A DNA stretch of 64,000 nt from Actinocrinis sp035653575. Lineage in GTDB: Bacteria > Actinomycetota > Actinomycetes > Streptomycetales > Catenulisporaceae. The notes beneath the pieces are model-generated. The model did not search any database and was not told the origin of the DNA. It saw nothing but the letters and a program-made list of their open reading frames with translations. Shown here piece after piece: positions 41,452-49,343 of the stretch (its first letter is position 1; each line of letters starts with the position of its first letter). The translations under genes and the position numbers were made by a program. The stretch lies in NCBI RefSeq assembly GCF_035653575.1, contig NZ_DASRBQ010000168.1, positions 17,785 to 81,784 on the forward strand. Direction: 5' to 3'.

Positions 41452-43179
41452 ATGACCTCAGTCCACGTTCCGGCTTCCGGCACCCCCTCGGCCCCGGCCG
41501 CCCGCTCCGACCGCAAGCCCGGCGAGCTCTTCGTCTCGGTCGTCACCACGACGAACCACAAGACCATCGGCTTCCTGTACATGACGACCGCCGGGGTCTA
41601 CTTCGGCTTCGGCGGCCTGCTCGCCCTGCTGCTGCGCACCGAGCTGGCCCGCCCCGGCCTGCAGCTGCTCACGCCGGAGCAGTACAACCAGACCTTCACG
41701 ATGCACGGCACGATCATGCTTTTGTTCTTCGCGACCCCGCTGTTCGCCGGGTTCGCCAACGCGATCATGCCGCTGCAGATCGGCGCGCCGGACGTGGCGC
41801 TCCCCCGGCTCAACGCCCTGTCCTACTGGCTGTTCCTGTTCGGCTCGCTCATCGCGGTCAGCGGCTTCCTGACCCCGCAGGGCGCGGCGGACTTCGGCTG
41901 GTTCGCCTACGCCCCGCTCAACAGCGCCGTGCACTCCCCCGGCGTCGGCGGCGACCTGTGGGTGATGGGCCTGGCCATGTCCGGCTTCGGCACCATTCTC
42001 GGCGCGGTGAACTTCATCACCACGATCATCACCATGCGCGCGCCCGGCATGACGATGTTCCGGATGCCGATCTTCGTGTGGAACACCCTGTTCACCTCGG
42101 TACTGGTTCTCCTCGCCTTCCCGGTGCTGGCGGCCGCGCTGTTCGCGCTCGAGGCGGACCGGCGGCTCGGCGCGCACATCTTCGACGCCAGCAACGGCGG
42201 CCCGATCCTGTGGCAGCACCTGTTCTGGTTCTTCGGGCACCCCGAGGTCTACATCGTGGCGCTGCCGTTCTTCGGCATCGTCACCGAGATCTTCCCGGTG
42301 TTCAGCCGCAAACCGATCTTCGGCTACAGCGGGCTGGTCTTCGCCACGATGGCGATCACCGGGCTTTCCTCGACCGTGTGGGCGCACCACATGTTCACCA
42401 CCGGCGCCGTGATGCTGCCCTTCTTCTCGCTCATGACGTACCTGATCGCGGTGCCTACGGGAGTGAAGTTCTTCAACTGGATCGGCACGATGTGGCGCGG
42501 GTCGCTGTCCTTCGACACCCCGCTGCTGTGGTCCGTGGGCTTCCTGGTCACCTTCCTGTTCGGCGGGCTGACCGGCGTGATCCTCGCCTCGCCCCCGCTG
42601 GACTTCATGGTGCAGGACTCCTACTTCGTGGTCGCGCACTTCCACTACGTGCTGTTCGGCACGGTCGTCTTCGCGATGTTCGGCGGGTTCTACTTCTGGT
42701 GGCCGAAGTGGACCGGCAAGATGCTCGACGAACGGCTCGGGAAGATCCACTTCTGGACCCTGTTCGTCGGCTTCCACACGACGTTCCTCATCCAGCACTG
42801 GCTCGGCGCGGAGGGCATGCCCCGCCGCTACGCGGACTACCTGGCCTCCAGCGGCTGGACCACGCTGAACACGATCTCCACGATCGGCGCATACCTGCTG
42901 GGGCTCTCCACCTTCCCGTTCCTCTACAACGTGTACAAGACGGCGAAGAGCGCCAAGCGGGTGACCGTGGACGACCCGTGGGGCTGGGGCCGCTCGCTCG
43001 AATGGGCCACCTCATGCCCGCCGCCACGGCACAACTTCACGTCGCTGCCGCGTATCCGTTCCGAGTCCCCGGCCTTCGACCTGCACCATCCGGACATCGT
43101 GCGCCGGGAAATCGAGCGCGGCCAGCGCAGGCCGAAGGACGTCGGCGGCTTCGAGGACCAGTCACAAAGCCTCAGATAG
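41452..43179 (+). CDS. ctaD: Cytochrome c oxidase subunit I (aa3 type)
   Basis: A 575-residue haem-copper oxidase with about twelve membrane helices. Haem a ligand H85 in FTMHGTIMLLFF, CuB ligand and crosslinked Tyr in FWFFGHPEVYIVALP, the HH pair in VWAHHMFTTG and the haem ligands in VVAHFHYVLFG are all present. Such an actinobacterial ctaD usually sits with ctaC/E; here it is alone between two MarR genes, which suggests a second, separately regulated copy. No SD is obvious at the ATG. Confidence 0.92.
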   Translation: MTSVHVPASGTPSAPAARSDRKPGELFVSVVTTTNHKTIGFLYMTTAGVYFGFGGLLALLLRTELARPGLQLLTPEQYNQTFTMHGTIMLLFFATPLFAGFANAIMPLQIGAPDVALPRLNALSYWLFLFGSLIAVSGFLTPQGAADFGWFAYAPLNSAVHSPGVGGDLWVMGLAMSGFGTILGAVNFITTIITMRAPGMTMFRMPIFVWNTLFTSVLVLLAFPVLAAALFALEADRRLGAHIFDASNGGPILWQHLFWFFGHPEVYIVALPFFGIVTEIFPVFSRKPIFGYSGLVFATMAITGLSSTVWAHHMFTTGAVMLPFFSLMTYLIAVPTGVKFFNWIGTMWRGSLSFDTPLLWSVGFLVTFLFGGLTGVILASPPLDFMVQDSYFVVAHFHYVLFGTVVFAMFGGFYFWWPKWTGKMLDERLGKIHFWTLFVGFHTTFLIQHWLGAEGMPRRYADYLASSGWTTLNTISTIGAYLLGLSTFPFLYNVYKTAKSAKRVTVDDPWGWGRSLEWATSCPPPRHNFTSLPRIRSESPAFDLHHPDIVRREIERGQRRPKDVGGFEDQSQSLR

Positions 43180-43208
43180 GCACTGCGTCTTAGGTAGGCA
43201 CTGCGTCT
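43177..43208. repeat. 14-bp direct repeat between convergent stops
   Basis: TAGGCACTGCGTCT occurs at 43177-43190 and 43195-43208, with a period of 18. The first copy begins at the ctaD stop codon and the second ends at the MarR stop. Confidence 0.8.
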
Positions 43209-43735
43209 CAATGCCAGCCGGGCACCTCGGCAGGCGGTTCCCCGGCCGCGTCAGTGAACGCCCGCAACGCCAGTACCAGGTCGGCGCGCCGCTCCGTCGG
43301 CATCGTGGCCACGATCCGGCCGATGTCGACCCGGCGCGCCTCGGTCACCTCCCGCACCACCCGACGCCCGCGGGCGGTGAGGCCGAGCCGCACCTCGCGG
43401 CGGCTCTTCGGGTTGGCCGCCTTCTCGATCATGCCGGCCGCCGAAAGCCGCTCGACCATGCGCAGCGCGTTCGACGAGTTGACCCCCAGCCGCTCAGCCA
43501 AGCGCACCAGGCTGCTCGGCCCGTACGTGTCCAGCACCACCAGCATCCGGTACTGCGGCACGGTCAGCGTGCCGTCGACCGCGGCCAGCGAGCGGGTGGC
43601 GATGGCGACGAAGAGCCGTGAGGCGGTCAGCAGCGCGCCGACCAACTCCTCCGCGGCCACGTCGGCCACGACCGCGGCCGAATCCGAGGAGACATCATCG
43701 GACGCTGAGACGGCCGACTCACCCAGTGCATGCAT
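43208..43735 (-). CDS. MarR-family regulator (third)
   Basis: A 175-residue MarR protein with TVPQYRMLVVLDTYGPSSL, the HTH LAERLGVNSSNALRMVERLSAAGMIEKAANP, and basic wing RREVRLGLTARGRRVVREV. ATG 43735 gives the family-like N-terminus; the enormous frame that runs on upstream is the antisense of the GH15 gene. It faces GH15 across 192 bases and converges on ctaD. Confidence 0.87.
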   Translation of the reverse strand: MHALGESAVSASDDVSSDSAAVVADVAAEELVGALLTASRLFVAIATRSLAAVDGTLTVPQYRMLVVLDTYGPSSLVRLAERLGVNSSNALRMVERLSAAGMIEKAANPKSRREVRLGLTARGRRVVREVTEARRVDIGRIVATMPTERRADLVLALRAFTDAAGEPPAEVPGWH

Positions 43736-43927
43736 ACGCACATTTCTACCGGTCAAGCGGTCGCCGGGCCATATCCGACGCCCAATCGCCACCGGCTCGT
43801 GTCGCGCCCCGCGGCACACGGGTGGCGCGGGCCGCGCCCGCAGGGCCCAGCGTGGCACCGTTCCGCGACCATGAATAACTTGACGAAAGCGGGGCAATTC
43901 AAGCGCCATGCCGGATGGATCTGAGCG

Positions 43928-45709
43928 GTGGCCTCGATGAACGACCCGTTCTCCCCGACGACACTGCGCGACTACGCCCTGCTCGCCGACGGCGAGCGCG
44001 GCGCGCTGATCGGCCCGCACGGCGAGATCGCCTGGATGTGCGCGCCGTACTGGGACTCGGACGCCGTGTTCTCCACCCTGATCGGCGGCGCCGGCGCGTA
44101 CTCGGTCACCCCGAAGCAGCGATTCGTCTGGGGCGGCTACTACGAGGATGACGCGCTGATCTGGCGCAGCCGTTGGATCACGCAGGACGGCGTCGTCGAA
44201 TGCCGCGAGGCGCTGGCCTTCCCCGGCGACCCGCACAAGGCCGTGCTGCTGCGCCGCATTATGGCGCAGGACGGCGACGCACACGTGCGGATCATCTTCG
44301 AGCCGGCGGCCGGATTCGGCGCGCACCCCGCCCGGAAGCTGGCGAAGGACGAGCACGGTGCCTGGACCGCGCAGGCGGGCGGCCTGCGGTTCCGCTGGAG
44401 CGGGGCCGCGCGCGCGAAGCCGGACGGCGGCTCGCGAGCGCACCGGCTGACGCTGGATCTGACCGTTCCGGAGGGCGAGTGCCACGACCTCGTGCTGGAG
44501 ATCTGGGACGGTCCGCTCGGCGACCCGGTCGATCCGCAGGACGCCTGGCGCTCGACCGAGCGGGCATGGCGCGAGCAGATCCCCGCCTTGGAGAACACGA
44601 TCGCGGCGCCCGACGCGCGGCTGTCGTATGCGGTGCTGCGCGGGCTGACCACCTCGGGCGGTGGCACTGTCGCCTCGGCCACGACAAGCCTGCCGGAGCG
44701 CGCCGAAGAGGGCCGCAACTACGACTACCGGTACGTATGGATCCGCGACCAGTGCTATATCGGCCAGTCGATCGCCGTCACCGGTCCGCACCCGCTGCTC
44801 GACGATGCCGTCCGCTTCGTCACGGCGCGGCTTCTCGAGGACGGCCCTCAGCTCGTGCCCGCGTACACCGGACGCGGTGAACACATTCCCGACCAGCGCC
44901 GCCTCGACCTGCCGGGTTATCCAGGCGGCTACGACCTGGTCGGAAACTGGGTCACCAAGCAGTTCCAGCTGGACGCGTTCGGCGAGGCGCTGCTGTTGTT
45001 CGCCGCCGCGGCGCGGCACGACCGGCTCGACACGGAGGGCTGGCGGGCCGCCGAGATCGCGGCGAAGGCGATCAAGCAGCGCTGGCAAGAGCCGGACGCG
45101 GGCATCTGGGAGCTGGAAGACCGCGCATGGACGCACAGCCGGCTGACATGCGCGGCAGGCCTGCGCGCCGTTGCCGGGCTGAAGTCGGCCGCGACGACTG
45201 TGCACGCGGTCGACTGGACGAGCCTGGCGGACCAGATCGTGGCCGACACGGCGAAGAAGGCACTGCACCCGGAGGGCCGCTGGCGGCGTTCGCCCGACGA
45301 CGACCGACTCGACGGCGCGCTGCTGCTCCCCGCGCTACGCGGCGCGATTCCCGCCGACGATCCGCGAACCGTGCAGACCTTGGACGCGTACGTACAGGAG
45401 CTGACGCAGGATCACTTCGCTTACCGGTTCCGCCACGACGACCGCAAGCTGGAGGAAGCGGAGGGCGCATTCGTACTCTGCGGCTTCATCACCGCGCTCG
45501 CGCAGCTTCAGCAGGGCCGGAAGCTTGAGGCCGTTCGCTGGTTCGAGCGAAACCGTACCGCGTGCAGCTCGACCGGGCTGTTCTCCGAGGAGTACGACGT
45601 ACGGCAGCGGCAGCTGCGCGGCAACCTCCCGCAGGCATTCGTGCACTCGATGATGATCGAGGCGGCCGCGCGTATCGCCGAGGAGACCGCCGAGCTGAAG
45701 AACGACTGA
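43928..45709 (+). CDS. GH15 glucoamylase/trehalase-like enzyme
   Basis: A 593-residue GH15 protein without signal peptide. The N-terminal beta-sandwich (LRDYALLADGERGALIGPHGEIAWM, cited in part as LLADGERGALIGPHGEIAW) is typical. The catalytic (alpha/alpha)6 region contains NYDYRYVWIRDQCYIGQS, GIWELEDRAWTHSRL with the general acid glutamate, and EGAFVLCGF for the base. Prokaryotic GH15 members include glucoamylases, glucodextranases and trehalases; the cytoplasmic location fits trehalose or maltodextrin turnover. Start GTG 43928 is uncertain (ATG 43937 also possible). Confidence 0.87.
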   Translation: MASMNDPFSPTTLRDYALLADGERGALIGPHGEIAWMCAPYWDSDAVFSTLIGGAGAYSVTPKQRFVWGGYYEDDALIWRSRWITQDGVVECREALAFPGDPHKAVLLRRIMAQDGDAHVRIIFEPAAGFGAHPARKLAKDEHGAWTAQAGGLRFRWSGAARAKPDGGSRAHRLTLDLTVPEGECHDLVLEIWDGPLGDPVDPQDAWRSTERAWREQIPALENTIAAPDARLSYAVLRGLTTSGGGTVASATTSLPERAEEGRNYDYRYVWIRDQCYIGQSIAVTGPHPLLDDAVRFVTARLLEDGPQLVPAYTGRGEHIPDQRRLDLPGYPGGYDLVGNWVTKQFQLDAFGEALLLFAAAARHDRLDTEGWRAAEIAAKAIKQRWQEPDAGIWELEDRAWTHSRLTCAAGLRAVAGLKSAATTVHAVDWTSLADQIVADTAKKALHPEGRWRRSPDDDRLDGALLLPALRGAIPADDPRTVQTLDAYVQELTQDHFAYRFRHDDRKLEEAEGAFVLCGFITALAQLQQGRKLEAVRWFERNRTACSSTGLFSEEYDVRQRQLRGNLPQAFVHSMMIEAAARIAEETAELKND

Positions 45710-45723
45710 CCAGGCGACGGCGG

Positions 45724-46128
45724 TCAGGGCGCGGACGGATCGGTCGGCGCGGGCTGAGCCGGCTGCGGCGGACGCGACCGCGCCCTGCGGGCCTGCCGCC
45801 GCGCGGCCATGCGCAGCTGCAGCATGCGGCCGCCGCCGGGCACCACCACCAGCAGGATGCCGAAGATGGCGGCGAGCAGCAGCGCCACGCCCAGCGGCAG
45901 ATGGCCGTGCACGCCGAAGTACGCGATCTCGACCTCCCGGCCGTTCTCCAGGATGAAGATCAGCAGCAGGAGCAGCACGACGGCGCCAGAGGTCAGCAGG
46001 ATCCACAGCCCGCCGAGGCGGCTCGGCCGCACCGGGTTGACCGGCCTGGCGGTGGGTCCGGCCAGCGGCGCCTCGCCGGTCGGCCGGGTGGGGGCCTGAA
46101 CCTGCTCGCCTTGCTCGGGGTTCGTCAT
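45724..46128 (-). CDS. LapA-domain membrane protein
   Basis: A 134-residue protein with two membrane helices (WILLTSGAVVLLLLLIFILENG and LGVALLLAAIFGILLVVVPGG, given here as WILLTSGAVVLLLLL and LGVALLLAAIFGILL). ENGREVEIAYFGVHGHLPLGVALLL between them is the LapA (lipopolysaccharide assembly A) signature, common in actinobacteria though its role there is unknown. Both termini are proline-rich. It converges on GH15 with 14 bases between stops. Confidence 0.82.
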   Translation of the reverse strand: MTNPEQGEQVQAPTRPTGEAPLAGPTARPVNPVRPSRLGGLWILLTSGAVVLLLLLIFILENGREVEIAYFGVHGHLPLGVALLLAAIFGILLVVVPGGGRMLQLRMAARRQARRARSRPPQPAQPAPTDPSAP

Positions 46129-46240
46129 CGCCGGCTCCTGCCCCGCCGCCGTATTCGGCGACTGTTTCGTCCCGTCCTGTGCGTTATCGACACTGATACC
46201 CGCGAATCGGCGTTGTCTGCGTCAGACCCGCCGACAGGCG

Positions 46241-46289
46241 GGCGCCGGGTCCGCCCTCGGCGAATCCCACCGAAGGCAGACCCGGCGCC
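46241..46289 (-). terminator. Imperfect 20-bp hairpin after the YoaK/MT0933 gene
   Basis: GGCGCCGGGTC at 46241-46251 pairs with GACCCGGCGCC at 46279-46289, extended inward by GCC and TCGG/CCGA pairs with three mismatches. It starts 10 bases after the stop at 46299 on the minus strand. Confidence 0.65.
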
Positions 46290-46298
46290 GTTCAGCCC

Positions 46299-46667
46299 CT
46301 ACTGCTGCCAGTTCTGCTGGTCCTGGTCCTGTCCCTGGCCCTGCTGCTGCCAGTTCTGCTGGTCCTGGCCCTGCGGGTCCTGCTGCTGCCAGTCCTGGCC
46401 CTGACCCTGGTCCTGGCCCTGCTGCTGCCAGTCCTGACCTTGCTGCTGGCCCTGCGCGCCGTTCTGCTGGGCCTGCTGCCCGTCCTGCTGGCCGCCGCCG
46501 TAGCGCTGCTCGACCTGGTCGCCCGCCGCGCCGATCTGCTGATCGAAGCGGTGACCGGTCTGACCCTCGGCGAACTGCTCGCCCTTCTGGATCGCCTCGT
46601 CAGCCTGCTGCGGGTGGTCCTTGGCAAGCTGCTCGGCCTTCTGGAGCTCGTCCGACCACTGGCTCAT
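46299..46667 (-). CDS. MT0933-antitoxin-like Q-rich protein, possible separate product
   Basis: A 122-residue reading inside the longer frame starting at 47408. Its first 60 residues (QKAEQLAKDHPQQADEAIQK, then AEGQTGHRFDQQIGAAGDQVEQ) match the MT0933 antitoxin-like family pattern; the rest is a Gln/Asp/Gly repeat of the QGQDWQQ type. AAGGTGG lies 8 bases before the ATG, so ribosomes could start here independently of the YoaK part. No toxin gene is adjacent. Function in this family is mostly unverified. Confidence 0.6.
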   Translation of the reverse strand: MSQWSDELQKAEQLAKDHPQQADEAIQKGEQFAEGQTGHRFDQQIGAAGDQVEQRYGGGQQDGQQAQQNGAQGQQQGQDWQQQGQDQGQGQDWQQQDPQGQDQQNWQQQGQGQDQDQQNWQQ

Positions 46668-47408
46668 AGAATCGCCACCTTCGCTCGTCTGCTGCCTTTT
46701 CTCAGCCCCGTCTCCAGACCTTGAGCCGGAGGCCCGCTCGTACCCATCTTGTCCGGGTTCATTCTGATTCAGCGCGCCGAGGGCGACCACGAGCGCGCCG
46801 ACCGGGATGAGCGCCCCATACGCGTGCCAGGCCACGTACGCGGCCGCAGCGAGCAGAGCGGCGATTACGTACGTCGACACCACGGTGAGCTGCGCGTATT
46901 GCTCCGTTGGTTCATTCGGGTCTTTTTCGCGCAAGCGGACACGGCGGCCTATTGCATTCGCGAGCGCCGTCCAGGTGCCGGTGATGTACGTCGTCGTGAC
47001 GCCTGGCAGCTTCAACTTGCGCGTGACCGAACTCTGCAGGCCCATCGCGGCGCCGACCAGCACGATCAGCCCGTACTCCGCTCCCCCGCGTGGCGGACCG
47101 GCCAGATTCAGCCACCAGACCGCGGCCGCGATGAGTAGGCACAGTTCCACGCCGAGCCCGGCGCGCACGTGCCGCGCGCCGGAATCCGCAGCTGTCGCGA
47201 CGCCGAAGCAGAACGCGGCGATGACGTACGCGCCGAGCGCGGTGGCGGACCGGTACGCGCCCGCGTAGTCCCCGGACGCGACGCCAAGGCCGAGCAGGAC
47301 CGTGTTACCCGTCATGTTCGCCGGAAAGACATGGCCGAGGCCGAGGTAACTGAGCGCGTCCGTCGCGGCCGCCGCGGCCGTGAGCGCGACCAACCGCACC
47401 GACTGCAC
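46299..47408 (-). CDS. YoaK/DUF1275 membrane protein fused in frame to the MT0933-like Q-rich tail
   Basis: A 369-residue frame without a stop between the two parts. Residues 1-215 are a six-helix YoaK-type protein: TDALSYLGLGHVFPANMTGN, ATALGAYVIAAFCFGVA, LPGVTTTYITGTWTAL. A 35-residue polar linker (GQDGYERASGSRSGDGAEKR) leads straight into MSQWSDELQ and the Q-rich tail. YoaK proteins normally end after the last helix at about 220-230 residues. Start GTG 47408 has GGAGG 6 bases upstream and lies 45 bases after the TPP-enzyme stop. A lost stop codon or a sequencing indel would both give this. Confidence 0.65.
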   Translation of the reverse strand: MQSVRLVALTAAAAATDALSYLGLGHVFPANMTGNTVLLGLGVASGDYAGAYRSATALGAYVIAAFCFGVATAADSGARHVRAGLGVELCLLIAAAVWWLNLAGPPRGGAEYGLIVLVGAAMGLQSSVTRKLKLPGVTTTYITGTWTALANAIGRRVRLREKDPNEPTEQYAQLTVVSTYVIAALLAAAAYVAWHAYGALIPVGALVVALGALNQNEPGQDGYERASGSRSGDGAEKRQQTSEGGDSMSQWSDELQKAEQLAKDHPQQADEAIQKGEQFAEGQTGHRFDQQIGAAGDQVEQRYGGGQQDGQQAQQNGAQGQQQGQDWQQQGQDQGQGQDWQQQDPQGQDQQNWQQQGQGQDQDQQNWQQ

Positions 47409-47452
47409 CCTCAGCCTCCACTCATGCTGGTCCGTCTCGCCGCGGCGAGCTC

Positions 47453-49327
47453 CTAGGAGGCATCTTCGTCGTGATGCTCGGCGTCCGCGCTGTCGCGCAG
47501 CCTGCCGACGACGCCGGAGACCGCCTGGCCGATCCGTCCCGGGATGAAGTGCCCGGGGCTGGCGTCGAAGGAGGACTCGTCGAGCATGTCCTTGACCATC
47601 TGCAGCGCGATCCGGTTGCGGTTCGGCGTTCCGTTGCGCAGAGCCGTCGCCAGCTTCTTGACCTGATCCTTCTTGACCTTCGCCGGGATCGGCGGCTCGT
47701 GCGGGTCGACGACGCACTCGACGATGACCGGACCGTCCATCGCCAGCGCCTGCTTCAATTGCTCGCCGCAGCGCGCCGGGTCGTGGATGCGCACCCCCTT
47801 CGCCCCGCAGGCCTCGGCGAACTTGACGAAGTCCAGCGGGGCGAACTGCACGCCGAACTCGGGGTTGCCGAGGAAGACCATCTGCTCCCACTTGATCAGC
47901 CCGAGGGTGTCGTTGCGGATGACGAGGATCTTGATCGGCAGCTTGTGCTGCACGGCGGTGAGGAAATCGCCCAGCTGCATGGTCAGCGAGCCGTCACCGG
48001 TGAACACCACGACCTGCCGTCCGGGGTACGCGGTCTGCGCGCCGATCGCGTAGGGCAGTCCCGCGGCCATCGAACAGTTCGTGCCCGAGAAGCTGAACCG
48101 CTGGTCGCGCCGGATCTTGATCTGCCGCGCCGCCCAGGTGGTGACCGTGCCGGAGTCGCCGCACACGATGGCGTCGTCGGCGAGCGCGTCGTTCAGCGCC
48201 CAAGCCGGTACCTGCGGCTTCATCGGCTTGTCGGGGCTGGTGCCGCGCTCCTCGACCAGCTTCCACCACTCGCGCATGCCGTCCTGAGCCTTGGTCAGGA
48301 ACTCGCGGTTCTCGTTGCGCGGCAGCAGCGGCAGCAGTTCGGCCAGCGTGGCGCGGGCGTCTCCGGCCAGTCCCACGTCGACCGGGTAGCGCAGGCCGAG
48401 GCGGTCCGGCTTGTCGTCGATCTGCACGCAGACCGCCTGGCCGGGGCTCGGGTAATACTCGATATAAGGCATCGTCGATCCGACGATCAGCAGCGCGTCG
48501 CACTCCTCCAGGGCCTCTTCGGAGGGCCGGGAGCCGACGAGGGCAATCGGGCCGGTGGTGTACGGGCTGTCGTCCGGCACGCAGTCCTTGCCCAACTGGG
48601 CCTTGATGATCGGGGCGCCCAGCTTCTCGGCGACCGCTTCGAGTTCGGCCCCGGCGCCGCGCGCGCCGGCTCCGGCCAGGATCGCCACCTTCTGCCGTCC
48701 CGAGAGCATCTGCGCCGCGGCCTCAAGGTCCTGATGCTGCGGGACGCGCACCGGCGGACGCCAGTTGGTGGTCGTGTGACCGGGCACGTTGCGCATGTAG
48801 CGGCTGCCGCTTTCCGCGGGCATCGCCTGATAGTCGATCGGGAAGGCCAGGTGCGCCGGGCCGCGCTCGCACAGCGCGGTGCGTACCGCGTAGTCGAGGG
48901 CGTTGATAACGTGCGCCGGTCCCATGATGCGCTGGTTGTAGACCGTGACGTCGTTGAACATGTAGTCGGTGTTGACGTCCTGCAGATAGCTGGTGCCGAT
49001 CAGGTCGTGGTACGACATGCCGGTGATCGCCAGCAGCGCGGCCTGTTCGGTGCGCGCGTCGAGCAGCCCGTTGAGCAGGTGCGCAGCGCCGGGCCCCGAG
49101 GTGGAGAAGCAGACGCCGAGGCGGCCGGTGAACTTGGCGTAGCCGACCGCGGCCATCGCGGCCACCTCTTCGTGCCGGACGTGGACGTAGCGGATCTTGT
49201 CCGCGTGCTTGCGCAGCGCTTCCATGAAGCCGTTGATGCCGTCCCCGGGCAGGCCGAAGACGACGTCGACGCCCCAGTCCACGAGCCGCTGAACCATGAC
49301 GTCGGATGCGGTCAGCTGGTCGGCCAT
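47453..49327 (-). CDS. Pyruvate-oxidase-like thiamine diphosphate enzyme (first copy)
   Basis: A 624-residue TPP enzyme of the acetolactate synthase/pyruvate oxidase family. The activating glutamate is E53 in VRHEEVAAM, the middle domain has TTGPIALVGSRPS, and the TPP motif GDGSLTMQLGDFLTAV runs to RND. FAD-region residues and the RHEE/GxP pattern resemble PoxB (pyruvate:quinone oxidoreductase) more than anabolic IlvB, and there is no small subunit gene nearby. ATG 49327 follows GGGAGGT. It lies 16 bases after the FAD/Fe-S oxidoreductase gene and is cotranscribed with it. Confidence 0.85.
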   Translation of the reverse strand: MADQLTASDVMVQRLVDWGVDVVFGLPGDGINGFMEALRKHADKIRYVHVRHEEVAAMAAVGYAKFTGRLGVCFSTSGPGAAHLLNGLLDARTEQAALLAITGMSYHDLIGTSYLQDVNTDYMFNDVTVYNQRIMGPAHVINALDYAVRTALCERGPAHLAFPIDYQAMPAESGSRYMRNVPGHTTTNWRPPVRVPQHQDLEAAAQMLSGRQKVAILAGAGARGAGAELEAVAEKLGAPIIKAQLGKDCVPDDSPYTTGPIALVGSRPSEEALEECDALLIVGSTMPYIEYYPSPGQAVCVQIDDKPDRLGLRYPVDVGLAGDARATLAELLPLLPRNENREFLTKAQDGMREWWKLVEERGTSPDKPMKPQVPAWALNDALADDAIVCGDSGTVTTWAARQIKIRRDQRFSFSGTNCSMAAGLPYAIGAQTAYPGRQVVVFTGDGSLTMQLGDFLTAVQHKLPIKILVIRNDTLGLIKWEQMVFLGNPEFGVQFAPLDFVKFAEACGAKGVRIHDPARCGEQLKQALAMDGPVIVECVVDPHEPPIPAKVKKDQVKKLATALRNGTPNRNRIALQMVKDMLDESSFDASPGHFIPGRIGQAVSGVVGRLRDSADAEHHDEDAS

Positions 49328-49343
49328 GGCGGTCGACCTCCCT

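Noticed and set aside
43177..43208. 14-bp direct repeat as a possible integration or attachment site
   Set aside because: Nothing lies between the copies except 4 bases, so it is a local duplication, not the flank of an inserted element.
43736..45268. Upstream part of a 686-codon frame running into the third MarR gene
   Set aside because: Only the last 175 codons match MarR; the rest is antisense to the GH15 gene. The ATG at 43735 is the real start.
46299..46667. A toxin-antitoxin pair at the MT0933-like protein
   Set aside because: No toxin-sized gene is adjacent on either strand; neighbours are a LapA protein and YoaK.
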